Positions 6,345 through 12,953 are shown, counted from the first letter of the stretch. The stretch: DNA of 13,380 nucleotides from 73-13 sp035555435 (GCA_035555435.1 DATMGN010000014.1:1-13380), one strand, 5' to 3'. A program made the numbers and translations. The notes: generated from the sequence alone by a model not told the origin.

Positions 6345-8576
6345 TCCGAGGCCCGCGACCGGAAACTGCCCCGTGCGGATCGTGTCGATCGCGCCGGTGC
6401 GCGTGCCGCGGAGGTCAGCACGCCGTCGCGCGGCGATGCGGGACATCAGCACGTCCTGCGCGTCGTCGAGGAGTGAGCCGTCCGCCCGCCGCGCGTGCCG
6501 AGTCCACTCGCCCGTCTCCCCGTCCAGATGCCAGGAGATCGTCTCGTCGTCGAGCTGCAGATCGAAGTAGTCGCCGAGCTCGCGCAGGTGCTCCGGATCG
6601 GTGATCCGCACGAGCACCTCGATCCGCCGGTCGAGGTTGCGGTGCAGCATGTCGGCGCTGCCGATATAGACGACGGGGTCGCCGGCGTTCTCGAAGGCGA
6701 AGATCCGGGAGTGCTCGAGGTAGCGGCCGAGGATCGAGCGCACCCGGATGTGGTCGCTGTAGCCGGGGACGCCGGGGCGCAGGCCGCAGATGCCGCGGAC
6801 GACGAGGTCGACGGGCACGCCGGCCTGCGAGGCGCGGTAGAGCTCGTCGATGATCGCCTCGTCGACGATGGCGTTCATCTTGAGCCGGATGCCGGACGGC
6901 CGGCCCGCGCGAGCGTGGTCGGCCTCGATCCGGATGCGCTCGATGAGGCCGCCGCGCATGTGCACGGGCGCGACGAGGAGGCGATCGAACTGCTGCTCCA
7001 TCGCGTAACCGGACAGCTCGTTGAAGAGCCGGGTGAGGTCCTCGCCGACGCGCTCGTCGGCGGTGAGGAGGCCGAGGTCCTCGTACACGCGCGCGGTCTT
7101 CGGGTTGTAGTTGCCCGTGCCGATGTGCGAATAGCGGCGCAGCCGGCCGGCCTCCTGGCGTACGACGAGCGCGAGCTTGCTGTGCGTCTTGAGGCCCACG
7201 ATGCCGTAGACGACGTGGACGCCGGCCTTCTCGAGCTTCTTCGCCCACTGGATGTTCGCCGCCTCGTCGAAGCGCGCCTTCACCTCGACGAGCGCGAGCA
7301 CCGCCTTGCCGGACTCGGCCGCATCGATGAGCGCCTCGACGATGGGGCTGTCGCCGCTCGTGCGGTAGAGCGTCTGCTTGATCGCGAGCACGCTCGGGTC
7401 GTGCGCAGCCGCCTCGATGAATGCCTGCACCGATGTGGAGAACGACTCGTAGGGGTGGTGGAGCAGGATGTCGCCGCGCGCGATCGCGCCGAAAACGTCG
7501 TGCTCCGCGCCCGCCTCGCTCGGCAGCAGCGACACCGACGTCGTCGGCACGTGCCGGGGATACTTGAGGGCGGGGCGGTCGATCGCGCCGAACTGGAAGA
7601 GACCGCGCAGGTCGAGCGGGCCGTCGAGCCGGTAGACCTCCTGCTCGGTGATGTCGAGCTCGCGCACGAGCAGCTCGAGCGTCACGAGGTCCATGTCCTG
7701 CGAGATCTCGAGCCGGATCGGCGGACCGAAGCGGCGGTTGAGGATCTGCTGCTCGAGCGCCTGAATGAGGTTCTCCGACTCGTCCTCGTCGACCTCGACG
7801 TCCTCGTTCCGCGTGACGCGGAACGCGTGGTGGTCGAGGATCTCCATCCCGGGGAAGAGCTCGTGCAGGTGGTTGCCGATGAGGTCCTCGAGCGCGATGA
7901 ACCGGGTGCGGTCGGTGCCGTCCTCGGGCAGCTGGAAGAAGCGCGGCAGGTTCGTCGGCACCTTGACCCGCGCGAACTCCTCGCGGTCGGTTCGGGGGTT
8001 GCGCACTCGGACGCTGAGCGAGAGCGAGAGCCCCGAGATGTAGGGGAACGGGTGCGCGGGGTCGACGGCGAGCGGCATGAGGACGGGGAAGATCTGGGCG
8101 CGGAAGACCTCGTCGATCCTGGCCCGATCGCGTTCTCCGAGGTCCGCCCAGTGCTCGACGATGATCCCGGCCTCGGCGAGCGCCGGCTTGAGCCCCTCGT
8201 TGAACGCCCGCGCGTGCCGCTCCTGCAGCTCGTGGGCTTTCGCGGAGATCATCGCGTAGACCTCCTGCGGCGGCGTGCCGACGTTCGTCGGCACCGCGAG
8301 GCCGGTGACGATGCGGCGCTTGAGGCCCGCGACGCGGACCATGAAGAACTCGTCGAGGTTGTTCGCGAAGATCGCCATGAAGTTGGCGCGCTCGAGCAGC
8401 GGCGTCGCCTCGTCCTCGGCGAGTTCGAGGACGCGCTGGTTGAAGCGGAGCCAGGAGATCTCGCGGTCGAGGTAGCGGTCGTCGGGCAGGTCGCTCACGG
8501 GCACGACGACGACGTCGTCCGCCTCGTACTCGTCGAGGCCGCCGGCGAGCGCGCCTTCGAGGCCCGTGGGTTCCAT
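6342..8576 (-). CDS. ppk: Polyphosphate kinase 1
   Basis: PPK1 reversibly transfers the gamma-phosphate of ATP onto polyphosphate, storing phosphate and energy. The product from the ATG at 8576 is 744 aa, in the normal range. The N-terminal domain opens with YLDREISWLRFNQRVLELA (about 35-53), and the middle contains the ARFDEAANI motif (435-443). The two active-site histidines are His465 in GLKTHSKLAL and His622 in LEHSRIFAFEN. Their 157-residue spacing equals that of E. coli His435 and His592. HIGTGNYNPKTARVYED (484-500) and YIGSADMLHRNLDRRIEVL (637-655) are also diagnostic. The frame stays open upstream to 9287 but overlaps glnR, and the ATG at 8576 is fixed by the CACAAT -10 and PHO box. 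Next gene: mutT1, 9 nt downstream. Confidence 0.96.
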   Translation of the reverse strand: MEPTGLEGALAGGLDEYEADDVVVVPVSDLPDDRYLDREISWLRFNQRVLELAEDEATPLLERANFMAIFANNLDEFFMVRVAGLKRRIVTGLAVPTNVGTPPQEVYAMISAKAHELQERHARAFNEGLKPALAEAGIIVEHWADLGERDRARIDEVFRAQIFPVLMPLAVDPAHPFPYISGLSLSLSVRVRNPRTDREEFARVKVPTNLPRFFQLPEDGTDRTRFIALEDLIGNHLHELFPGMEILDHHAFRVTRNEDVEVDEDESENLIQALEQQILNRRFGPPIRLEISQDMDLVTLELLVRELDITEQEVYRLDGPLDLRGLFQFGAIDRPALKYPRHVPTTSVSLLPSEAGAEHDVFGAIARGDILLHHPYESFSTSVQAFIEAAAHDPSVLAIKQTLYRTSGDSPIVEALIDAAESGKAVLALVEVKARFDEAANIQWAKKLEKAGVHVVYGIVGLKTHSKLALVVRQEAGRLRRYSHIGTGNYNPKTARVYEDLGLLTADERVGEDLTRLFNELSGYAMEQQFDRLLVAPVHMRGGLIERIRIEADHARAGRPSGIRLKMNAIVDEAIIDELYRASQAGVPVDLVVRGICGLRPGVPGYSDHIRVRSILGRYLEHSRIFAFENAGDPVVYIGSADMLHRNLDRRIEVLVRITDPEHLRELGDYFDLQLDDETISWHLDGETGEWTRHARRADGSLLDDAQDVLMSRIAARRRADLRGTRTGAIDTIRTGQFPVAGLG

Positions 8577-8582
8577 CGCACC

Positions 8583-8588
8583 ATTGTG
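8583..8588 (-). promoter_or_regulatory. Leaderless -10 hexamer of ppk
   Basis: CACAAT on the - strand lies exactly 6 nt before the ATG of ppk, placing the transcription start at the start codon. No Shine-Dalgarno sequence is present. The PHO box occupies the -35 region 6 bp upstream. Confidence 0.5.
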
Positions 8589-8594
8589 CCGCGC

Positions 8595-8616
8595 CCGATG
8601 TGAACGCGACATGAAC
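8595..8616 (-). promoter_or_regulatory. PHO box (two 11-bp units) before ppk
   Basis: On the - strand GTTCATGTCGC is followed directly by GTTCACATCGG: two 11-bp direct repeats with GTTCA at each start (heptamers 8616-8610 and 8605-8599). The box ends 6 bp before the -10, nearly the same geometry as at pstS. PhoP control of ppk is known in Streptomyces. I infer that phosphate starvation induces ppk here as well. Confidence 0.75.
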
Positions 8617-8773
8617 GAGTGCTGCGCGCCCAGTGCGATCGGTGAGCGAGGCGTGGTCCGGGCTGAGGAATCATTGCCGGGCTGAGGAATCGGGCCCGGA
8701 TCTTCAGCCCTGGACCGATCTATCAGCCCCGCGCGGGCCCGAACCCGGCCTGCACGGACTCGGGCATCGCGTT
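8617..8773. other. Gene-free interval between glnR and ppk
   Basis: No credible coding region. It contains two forward copies of CCGGGCTGAGGAATC (8658-8672 and 8677-8691) and two reverse-orientation relatives, GATCTTCAGCCC (8699-8710) and GATCTATCAGCCCC (8717-8730). Further GC-rich sequence runs up to the glnR stop. mshD, which I recall lying next to glnR in mycobacteria, is not here. Confidence 0.7.
8679..8710 (-). terminator. Loop-less inverted repeat downstream of glnR
   Basis: GGGCTGAGGAATCGGG (8679-8694) abuts its near-complement CCCGGATCTTCAGCCC (8695-8710). Of 16 positions, 13 form Watson-Crick pairs, two form G-T wobbles and one is A-A. It lies about 64 nt after the glnR stop and before the ppk promoter, so it may end glnR transcription and insulate ppk. 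No T-tract is present. Confidence 0.5.
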
Positions 8774-9463
8774 CTAAGCCCCGGTCGGCGACGGGGCCGG
8801 CTCCTCGTCCTCGTGGACGTTGAAGCGGTAGCCGACGTTGCGGACCGTGCCGATGAGCGACTCGAGGTCGCCGAGCTTCGCGCGTAGCCGCCGCACGTGC
8901 ACGTCGACCGTGCGGGTGCCGCCGAAGTAGTCGTAGCCCCACACCTCGCTGAGCAGCTGCTCGCGGGTGAAGACGCGCGAGGGGTGCGAGGCGAGGAAGC
9001 GCAGCAGTTCGAACTCCTTGAAGGTGAGGTCGAGCGGCCGTCCCCGCACCTTCGCCGAGTAGCTCGCCTCGTCGATCACGACGCCGGAGGTCTGGATCTT
9101 CGTCGCCGCCTGCTCCTGCGGCTTGCGGCCGAGGGCGAGCCGGATGCGGGCGTCGACCTCGGCAGGGCCGGCGTTGTGCAGGATGACGTCGTCGATTCCC
9201 CACTCCGCGGAGATCGCGGTGAGCCCGCCCTCGGTCAGGATCGCGATGAGGGGAACGTCGACCCCCGTGGTCGTGAGGATCTTGCACAGCGACTTCGCCG
9301 AGGCGAGCTGCTGGCGCGCGTCGACGAGGATGAGGTCGGCGGGGGGCGCGGACACGAGCGCGGCGGGTGTGGACAGGATCTGCTGCACGTTGTGCGCGAG
9401 CAGTCCGAGTGCGGGCAGCGCCTCTGCCTCCACGGCGGGGGTGAGGATCAAGAGCCGGGCCAC
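8774..9463 (-). CDS. glnR: GlnR-like orphan OmpR-family response regulator
   Basis: A 229-aa transcription factor with an atypical N-terminal receiver (about 3-112) and a C-terminal OmpR/PhoB winged helix (about 124-215). The winged helix is very well conserved: DLTFKEFELLRFLASHPSRV, WGYDYFGGTRTVDVHVRRLR and IGTVRNVGYRF. The receiver keeps Asp48 (LILVDAR) but lacks the acidic pair after beta-1 and the canonical Lys after beta-5. It contains LPALGLLAHNV and TEGGLTAISAEWGIDDVIL, stretches I recognise from actinobacterial GlnR. GlnR controls nitrogen assimilation and works without classical phosphorylation. No histidine kinase gene is adjacent. The GTG at 9463 has GGAGG 4 nt upstream, and a TAGACT -10 lies at 9488-9493. 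In M. tuberculosis glnR is likewise close to a pst ATPase gene (recall). Confidence 0.82.
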   Translation of the reverse strand: MARLLILTPAVEAEALPALGLLAHNVQQILSTPAALVSAPPADLILVDARQQLASAKSLCKILTTTGVDVPLIAILTEGGLTAISAEWGIDDVILHNAGPAEVDARIRLALGRKPQEQAATKIQTSGVVIDEASYSAKVRGRPLDLTFKEFELLRFLASHPSRVFTREQLLSEVWGYDYFGGTRTVDVHVRRLRAKLGDLESLIGTVRNVGYRFNVHEDEEPAPSPTGA

Positions 9464-9487
9464 AGCACCTCCAGAAAACTGCGCGTC

Positions 9488-9493
9488 AGTCTA
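9488..9493 (-). promoter_or_regulatory. Putative -10 of glnR
   Basis: TAGACT on the - strand lies about 24 nt before the GTG start, leaving a short leader that carries GGAGG. No convincing -35. It is divergent from the promoter at 9523. Confidence 0.35.
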
Positions 9494-9522
9494 GAGGACC
9501 GCCTGGCTCGGCCCGTGCTCGC

Positions 9523-9528
9523 TAGGAT
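9523..9528 (+). promoter_or_regulatory. Leaderless -10 for the 89-aa membrane protein
   Basis: TAGGAT is followed by TTCGGC (6 nt) and the ATG at 9535. No Shine-Dalgarno sequence is present. Same architecture as at 6, 1045, 8583 and 9848. Confidence 0.55.
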
Positions 9529-9534
9529 TTCGGC

Positions 9535-9804
9535 ATGCTGGGGACCGCGGTGTGGAGCATTGTCCCCGCGTGGATCCTCGCGATCGTCGGCGCGGTCCTC
9601 ATCGCCGTCACGGCGCTGCGGACCGAGTGGACGCTGTGGGTCCCGGTGGTCTGCGGGCTCGGCGTCATCGTCGCGCTCGCACTGCAGGTCGCGACGCGCA
9701 AGCCCGAGGGGTTCATCCTCCGCGCGAGCGTCGCCGTGTGCGGGGTCGTCGTCGTGTTCGCGGTCGCCTCGCTCGTGCTGCTGCTCACCGTCGGCATCGG
9801 CTGA
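9535..9804 (+). CDS. Small three-helix membrane protein, 89 aa
   Basis: A hydrophobic protein with three predicted transmembrane helices (about 6-27, 33-53 and 63-86), short loops and a single charged patch, RKPEGF (55-60), before the third helix. I recognise no family. The ATG start is supported by the leaderless -10 placed 6 nt upstream. It is divergent from glnR, with 71 nt between the starts, and is followed after 55 nt by another very small membrane protein. Function unknown; location in the cytoplasmic membrane is inferred from composition. Confidence 0.72.
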   Translation: MLGTAVWSIVPAWILAIVGAVLIAVTALRTEWTLWVPVVCGLGVIVALALQVATRKPEGFILRASVAVCGVVVVFAVASLVLLLTVGIG

Positions 9805-9847
9805 ACGCGATCGTCCGGCACCCGCTCGCGCCGCGAGTCGGACGCGG

Positions 9848-9853
9848 TAGGCT
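9848..9853 (+). promoter_or_regulatory. Leaderless -10 for the 36-aa membrane peptide
   Basis: TAGGCT is followed by TGGTGC (6 nt) and the ATG at 9860. The hexamer is identical to that at position 6. Confidence 0.5.
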
Positions 9854-9859
9854 TGGTGC

Positions 9860-9970
9860 ATGGTGTTCGCGCTGGAGCTGTTCTTCATCGGCCTCCTCGG
9901 CCTCGCGTCGCTCGCGATCGCGTTCACGGCCGTCGTCGTGATCGTCAACCTCTTCCGCGGCCAGCACTGA
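9860..9970 (+). CDS. Single-helix membrane microprotein, 36 aa
   Basis: A complete small ORF from ATG to TGA. The peptide begins MVFALELFFIGLLGLASLAI and ends VVIVNLFRGQH. It has one transmembrane helix (about 5-30) and a short basic C-terminus, which suggests an N-out or periplasm-facing start with the C-terminus inside. The properly spaced leaderless promoter directly upstream and the clean hydrophobic pattern argue that it is real. From memory, similarly short peptides of this form occur in related actinomycetes. A longer reading in another frame (from 9853) covers the same DNA with Arg-rich sequence and is not credible here. The haem-protein gene starts 41 nt downstream with its own ribosome site and may be co-transcribed. 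Confidence 0.65.
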   Translation: MVFALELFFIGLLGLASLAIAFTAVVVIVNLFRGQH

Positions 9971-10011
9971 CGCCGCACTCGATCTCCTCCGGAGCCAAGG
10001 AGGCGCGCAGG

Positions 10012-10638
10012 GTGTTCTCCCTCGACACGAGCGTCCCGGCCGAGCTCGGCCCGCTGTCCTGGCTCATCGGCGTCTGGGAGGGCTCGGGGGTCATCGACTA
10101 CCGGGTCGATGGCGAGGGCGAGCCGACGCATCGCTCGGCGGAGTTCGGCCAGCGGGTGTCGTTCTCCCACGACGGCCTGCCCTACCTGAACTACTCGTCC
10201 TCCACCTGGCTGCTGCGCGAGGACGCGTCCGGCGATGAGCGCGCGATCGCGCACGTCGCCGAGTCGGGATACTGGCGGCTGCACCGCCCCGCGGTCGCCG
10301 GCGACCCGGGTCCGGGGATGCTCCCGGGCGAGGGCGCGCCGCCGTACACGACCGCGGACGAGGTCGAGACGTTGCGCAACGCCGCCGGCGGCTTCGACAT
10401 CGAGGCCGCGATCATCCACCCGACCGGTGTGTCCGAGCTCTACCTCGGTCAGGTCAAGGGTCCGCGGATCGATCTGGCGACCGACGCGGTGCTCCGCACC
10501 GCCGGCGCGAAGCCCTACGCCGCGGCGACCCGCCTCTACGGGCTCGTCGACGGCCACCTGCTGTGGGCGTGGGACATGGCGGCGCTCGGCCAGGACCTGC
10601 GCACGCACGCGTCGGCGCGACTTGCGAGGGTCGACTGA
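10012..10638 (+). CDS. FABP/nitrobindin-like haem-binding protein
   Basis: A 208-aa beta-barrel protein of the nitrobindin/THAP4 haem-domain family (DUF1794, often annotated FABP-like or peroxynitrite isomerase). The opening motif GVWEGSG (20-26, GxWxGxG) is diagnostic. Near the end, DMAALGQDLRTHASARL carries His199 at the position expected for the proximal haem ligand. Characterised members bind ferric haem, react with NO and isomerise peroxynitrite to nitrate. The GTG at 10012 was chosen because AAGGAGG (9997-10003) lies 8 nt upstream; the frame extends to 9853, but that part overlaps the 36-aa gene and is Arg-rich. The stop overlaps the next start by one base (TGATG), so coupling to the YgfZ gene is expected. 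Haem binding itself is inferred. Confidence 0.87.
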   Translation: MFSLDTSVPAELGPLSWLIGVWEGSGVIDYRVDGEGEPTHRSAEFGQRVSFSHDGLPYLNYSSSTWLLREDASGDERAIAHVAESGYWRLHRPAVAGDPGPGMLPGEGAPPYTTADEVETLRNAAGGFDIEAAIIHPTGVSELYLGQVKGPRIDLATDAVLRTAGAKPYAAATRLYGLVDGHLLWAWDMAALGQDLRTHASARLARVD

Positions 10639-11801
10639 TGTCGGCCGCGTCCGGTGCCCCCGGGAACCCGTTCGACCAGCAGCGCGCGCTCGCGGCGGGC
10701 GAGGCTATCGCCCTGCTAGAACGCGGTGTCGTCACGGTGAGCGGTCCCGACCGGCTCAGCTGGCTCGACTCGATCACGTCGCAGCAGCTCGCGACGCTCG
10801 CACCCGGCGACTCGGCGGAGACGCTGCTGCTGGACCCGAACGGGCGCATCGAGCACGCGATGCGCGTCGTCGACGACGGCGAGACGGCCTGGCTCATCGT
10901 CGACGACGGGGATGCGGCCGCGCTCGCGGCGTGGCTGGACCGGATGCGCTTCATGCTGCGCGTCGAGGTCGCGGATCGCACGGCCGACGTCGCCGTCGTC
11001 GGCTATCGCGGTGTCGCGCCCGCGGAGCCGCCCGCGGGTCGAGTAGGCGCGGATCCCTCCGCGGGTCGAGTAGGCGCGGAGCCCTCCGTGGGTCGAGTAG
11101 GCGCGGAGCGCTCCGCGGGTCGAGTAGGCGCGGAGCGCCGTATCGAGACCCCCATCGTCACCTGGCACGACCCTTGGGGCGCGGACGTCCGGCCCGGCGG
11201 CTGGCAGTACGCGACCGTCGCGGCGCACCCGGCCGCCGACTGGGCCTGGGCGGAGGCCGTCGTCCCTCGCGATCGTCTCCCCGAGCTCGGCGCGACCGTC
11301 CCCGCCGCCGCGGCCGAAGCGCTGCGCATCGCCGCCTGGCGACCGGCGTTTTCCCGGGAGGTCGACGAGCGCTCGATACCCCACGAGCTCGACTGGCTGC
11401 GCTCCGCCGTCCATCTCGACAAGGGCTGCTACCGCGGTCAGGAGACGGTCGCGAAGGTGCACAATCTCGGCCACCCGCCGCGGCGACTCGTCTTCCTCCA
11501 CGTCGACGGCTCCGACCATGAGCTGCCCGAGCACGGCGACGATGTCGTGATCGCGGGTACGGACGACGTCGTCGGTCACGTGACCTCGGGCGCGAACCAT
11601 TGGGAGCTCGGGCCGATCGCGCTCGCCGTCCTCAAGCGTTCGACCGACCCGTCCGCTGCGGTCGAGGTCCTCGCCCGTCGCGGCGCGGACGACGCGGTGA
11701 CCGCGCGCCTCGCGGCCGCCCAGGAGATGGTGGTGCCGCCGGACGCGGGGGCGACGGCGAATGTGCCGCGCATCCCGAGGCTCGGCGCGGTCCGGCGTTG
11801 A
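10638..11801 (+). CDS. ygfZ: YgfZ/Caf17-type folate-binding protein with repeat insertion
   Basis: A glycine-cleavage-T-like, tetrahydrofolate-binding protein that helps maintain Fe-S enzymes. The 387-aa product contains the signature KGCYRGQE (262-269, the K-G-C-Y-x-G-Q-E motif with Cys264) followed by TVAKVHNLG. An N-terminal GcvT-like part includes LSWLDSITSQQ and LLLDPNGRIEHAMRV. The ATG at 10638 overlaps the upstream stop (TGATG). Residues about 133-171 are four copies of a 9-residue unit around GRVGAEPSA, encoded by a palindromic repeat with a 27-bp period. These lie between two conserved parts, DVAVVGYRG and VTWHDPWG, so they probably form a flexible surface loop. The frame is intact and the conserved motifs are unaffected. 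The downstream gene overlaps by 4 nt. Confidence 0.88.
   Translation: MSAASGAPGNPFDQQRALAAGEAIALLERGVVTVSGPDRLSWLDSITSQQLATLAPGDSAETLLLDPNGRIEHAMRVVDDGETAWLIVDDGDAAALAAWLDRMRFMLRVEVADRTADVAVVGYRGVAPAEPPAGRVGADPSAGRVGAEPSVGRVGAERSAGRVGAERRIETPIVTWHDPWGADVRPGGWQYATVAAHPAADWAWAEAVVPRDRLPELGATVPAAAAEALRIAAWRPAFSREVDERSIPHELDWLRSAVHLDKGCYRGQETVAKVHNLGHPPRRLVFLHVDGSDHELPEHGDDVVIAGTDDVVGHVTSGANHWELGPIALAVLKRSTDPSAAVEVLARRGADDAVTARLAAAQEMVVPPDAGATANVPRIPRLGAVRR
11036..11150. repeat. 27-bp tandem repeat inside ygfZ
   Basis: Units start at 11036, 11063, 11090 and 11117, each beginning GGGTCGAGTAGGCGCGGA. The array ends with CGTATCGAGACC (11139-11150), the reverse complement of the GGTCTCGATACG that begins the intergenic repeat at 1055. 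The reverse-complement core CTACTCGACCC is also shared. The 27-bp period is a multiple of 3, whereas the intergenic relative has 34-bp units, so the ygfZ array keeps the reading frame. Confidence 0.88.
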
Positions 11802-12940
11802 GCGACCTCGGGCCCGGGACGACCGGGCCCCTGACCCCGGATCTGGAGGGGTTGCGCCGTCTCGAGCGGCGTATCGCGCGGACGATGAACGTGCGGGCGA
11901 TGAGCCGGCGGGTGTGGTTCTCGCTCCCGGCGATCGGCCAGATCGTCGCCGCGGTGCTCGCCTCCTACGCGATCGCGATCTTCGTGCTCGGTCACCCGGA
12001 CCCGATCCTCGCGGTCACGGTGACGATCACGTCGCTCGGGTTCACGCGCGACGCGCGCCCGGTCCGAGTGCTGCGCAGCGTCGTCGGCATCCTGCTCGGG
12101 GTGATGATCGCGACGGGGATCATCATGCTCGTCGGTCAGGGCATCTGGCAGCTCGGCGTCCTGCTCGCCCTGGTCATGATCGTCGCGCGCATCGCGTCGA
12201 CGGACACGACGTTCGCGGTCGTCGCGGCGACGCCGGCGGCGGTGACGCTCCTGATCCCGCTGTCGGGCTCGCCGCCGTGGTTCCGCGCGATCGACGCCCT
12301 CGTCGGCGGTGCCGTCGCGCTCGTCATGACGGTCCTCATCCCGCGCGATCCGCGGCGGGCGAGCCTGCGCGACGGCCGCGCGCTCTACTCGGTGCTGTCG
12401 CAGGCGGTCGCGAGCGTCGCGGACGGGCTGCGCCACGGCGACGCCGGGGCGGCGGAGCTCGGCGTCGGCCGTCTCGCGCGTACGCAGCCGCTCCTCGACG
12501 CGTGGTCGCAGTCGCTCGAGACGGCCCGCTCGGTCGCGCGGCTCTCGCCGTTCCTGCGTCCGCGGTTGCCGGAGCTCGATCGTCAAGCTCGGGCGCTGCA
12601 GGGTGCGGATCTGGCGGTGCGCCATCTGCGGCTCGTCGCCCGGCGCTGCGAGTACCTGGTGCGCGGGGGCTTGCGCGACGCGGTGCTCGCGCGGCTCGTC
12701 GAGCAGGTGGGTCAGGCGATCGATCTGCTCGGTCAGGAGCTGGAGGATCTGCTGCTGACGGGCGCGGCGCGCAGTGTCCTGCTCGATCTGGCGAAGCAGC
12801 TCGATCCGCTGGCGGCCGTGCCGGAGGGGGATGCGAGCCGTTCGGCGCTCGTGGTGCAGCTGCGCCCGCTCGTCGTGGATCTCCTTGTGGCGACGGGGAT
12901 GTCGCTGCCGGACGCGCAGGCGGCGCTGCGCGCGATCTGA
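11798..12940 (+). CDS. FUSC-family (aromatic-acid-exporter-like) membrane protein
   Basis: A 380-aa protein if started at the TTG at 11798, which overlaps the ygfZ stop (TTGA). The next in-frame ATG at 11885 would remove 29 residues and still leave all membrane helices; neither start has a clear ribosome site. Six predicted helices lie near 44-64, 68-82, 92-113, 117-131, 137-155 and 163-182. They are followed by IPRDPRRASL and an approximately 190-residue helical cytoplasmic domain. This one-bundle-plus-soluble-domain plan, and stretches such as RVLRSVVGILLGVMIATG, resemble FUSC/ArAE proteins related to putative aromatic-acid exporters. No substrate can be read from the sequence. It is last in the presumed nitrobindin-ygfZ-FUSC operon. 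Confidence 0.7.
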   Translation: MSDLGPGTTGPLTPDLEGLRRLERRIARTMNVRAMSRRVWFSLPAIGQIVAAVLASYAIAIFVLGHPDPILAVTVTITSLGFTRDARPVRVLRSVVGILLGVMIATGIIMLVGQGIWQLGVLLALVMIVARIASTDTTFAVVAATPAAVTLLIPLSGSPPWFRAIDALVGGAVALVMTVLIPRDPRRASLRDGRALYSVLSQAVASVADGLRHGDAGAAELGVGRLARTQPLLDAWSQSLETARSVARLSPFLRPRLPELDRQARALQGADLAVRHLRLVARRCEYLVRGGLRDAVLARLVEQVGQAIDLLGQELEDLLLTGAARSVLLDLAKQLDPLAAVPEGDASRSALVVQLRPLVVDLLVATGMSLPDAQAALRAI

Positions 12941-12953
12941 GCCTCCACCGGCC

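Noticed and set aside
6495..8603. 702-aa open frame on the + strand opposite ppk
   Set aside because: Its sequence is Asp/Glu/Val/Arg-rich antisense of a strongly conserved enzyme, typical of high-GC shadow frames; no family features.
8577..9287. N-terminal extension of ppk to 9287
   Set aside because: It would read through glnR in another frame and through the inverted-repeat region; family length, PHO box and -10 all fix the start at 8576.
9448..10608. 386-aa - strand frame opposite the small membrane proteins and nitrobindin gene
   Set aside because: Shadow of three better-supported + strand genes; low-complexity Arg/Asp/His content.
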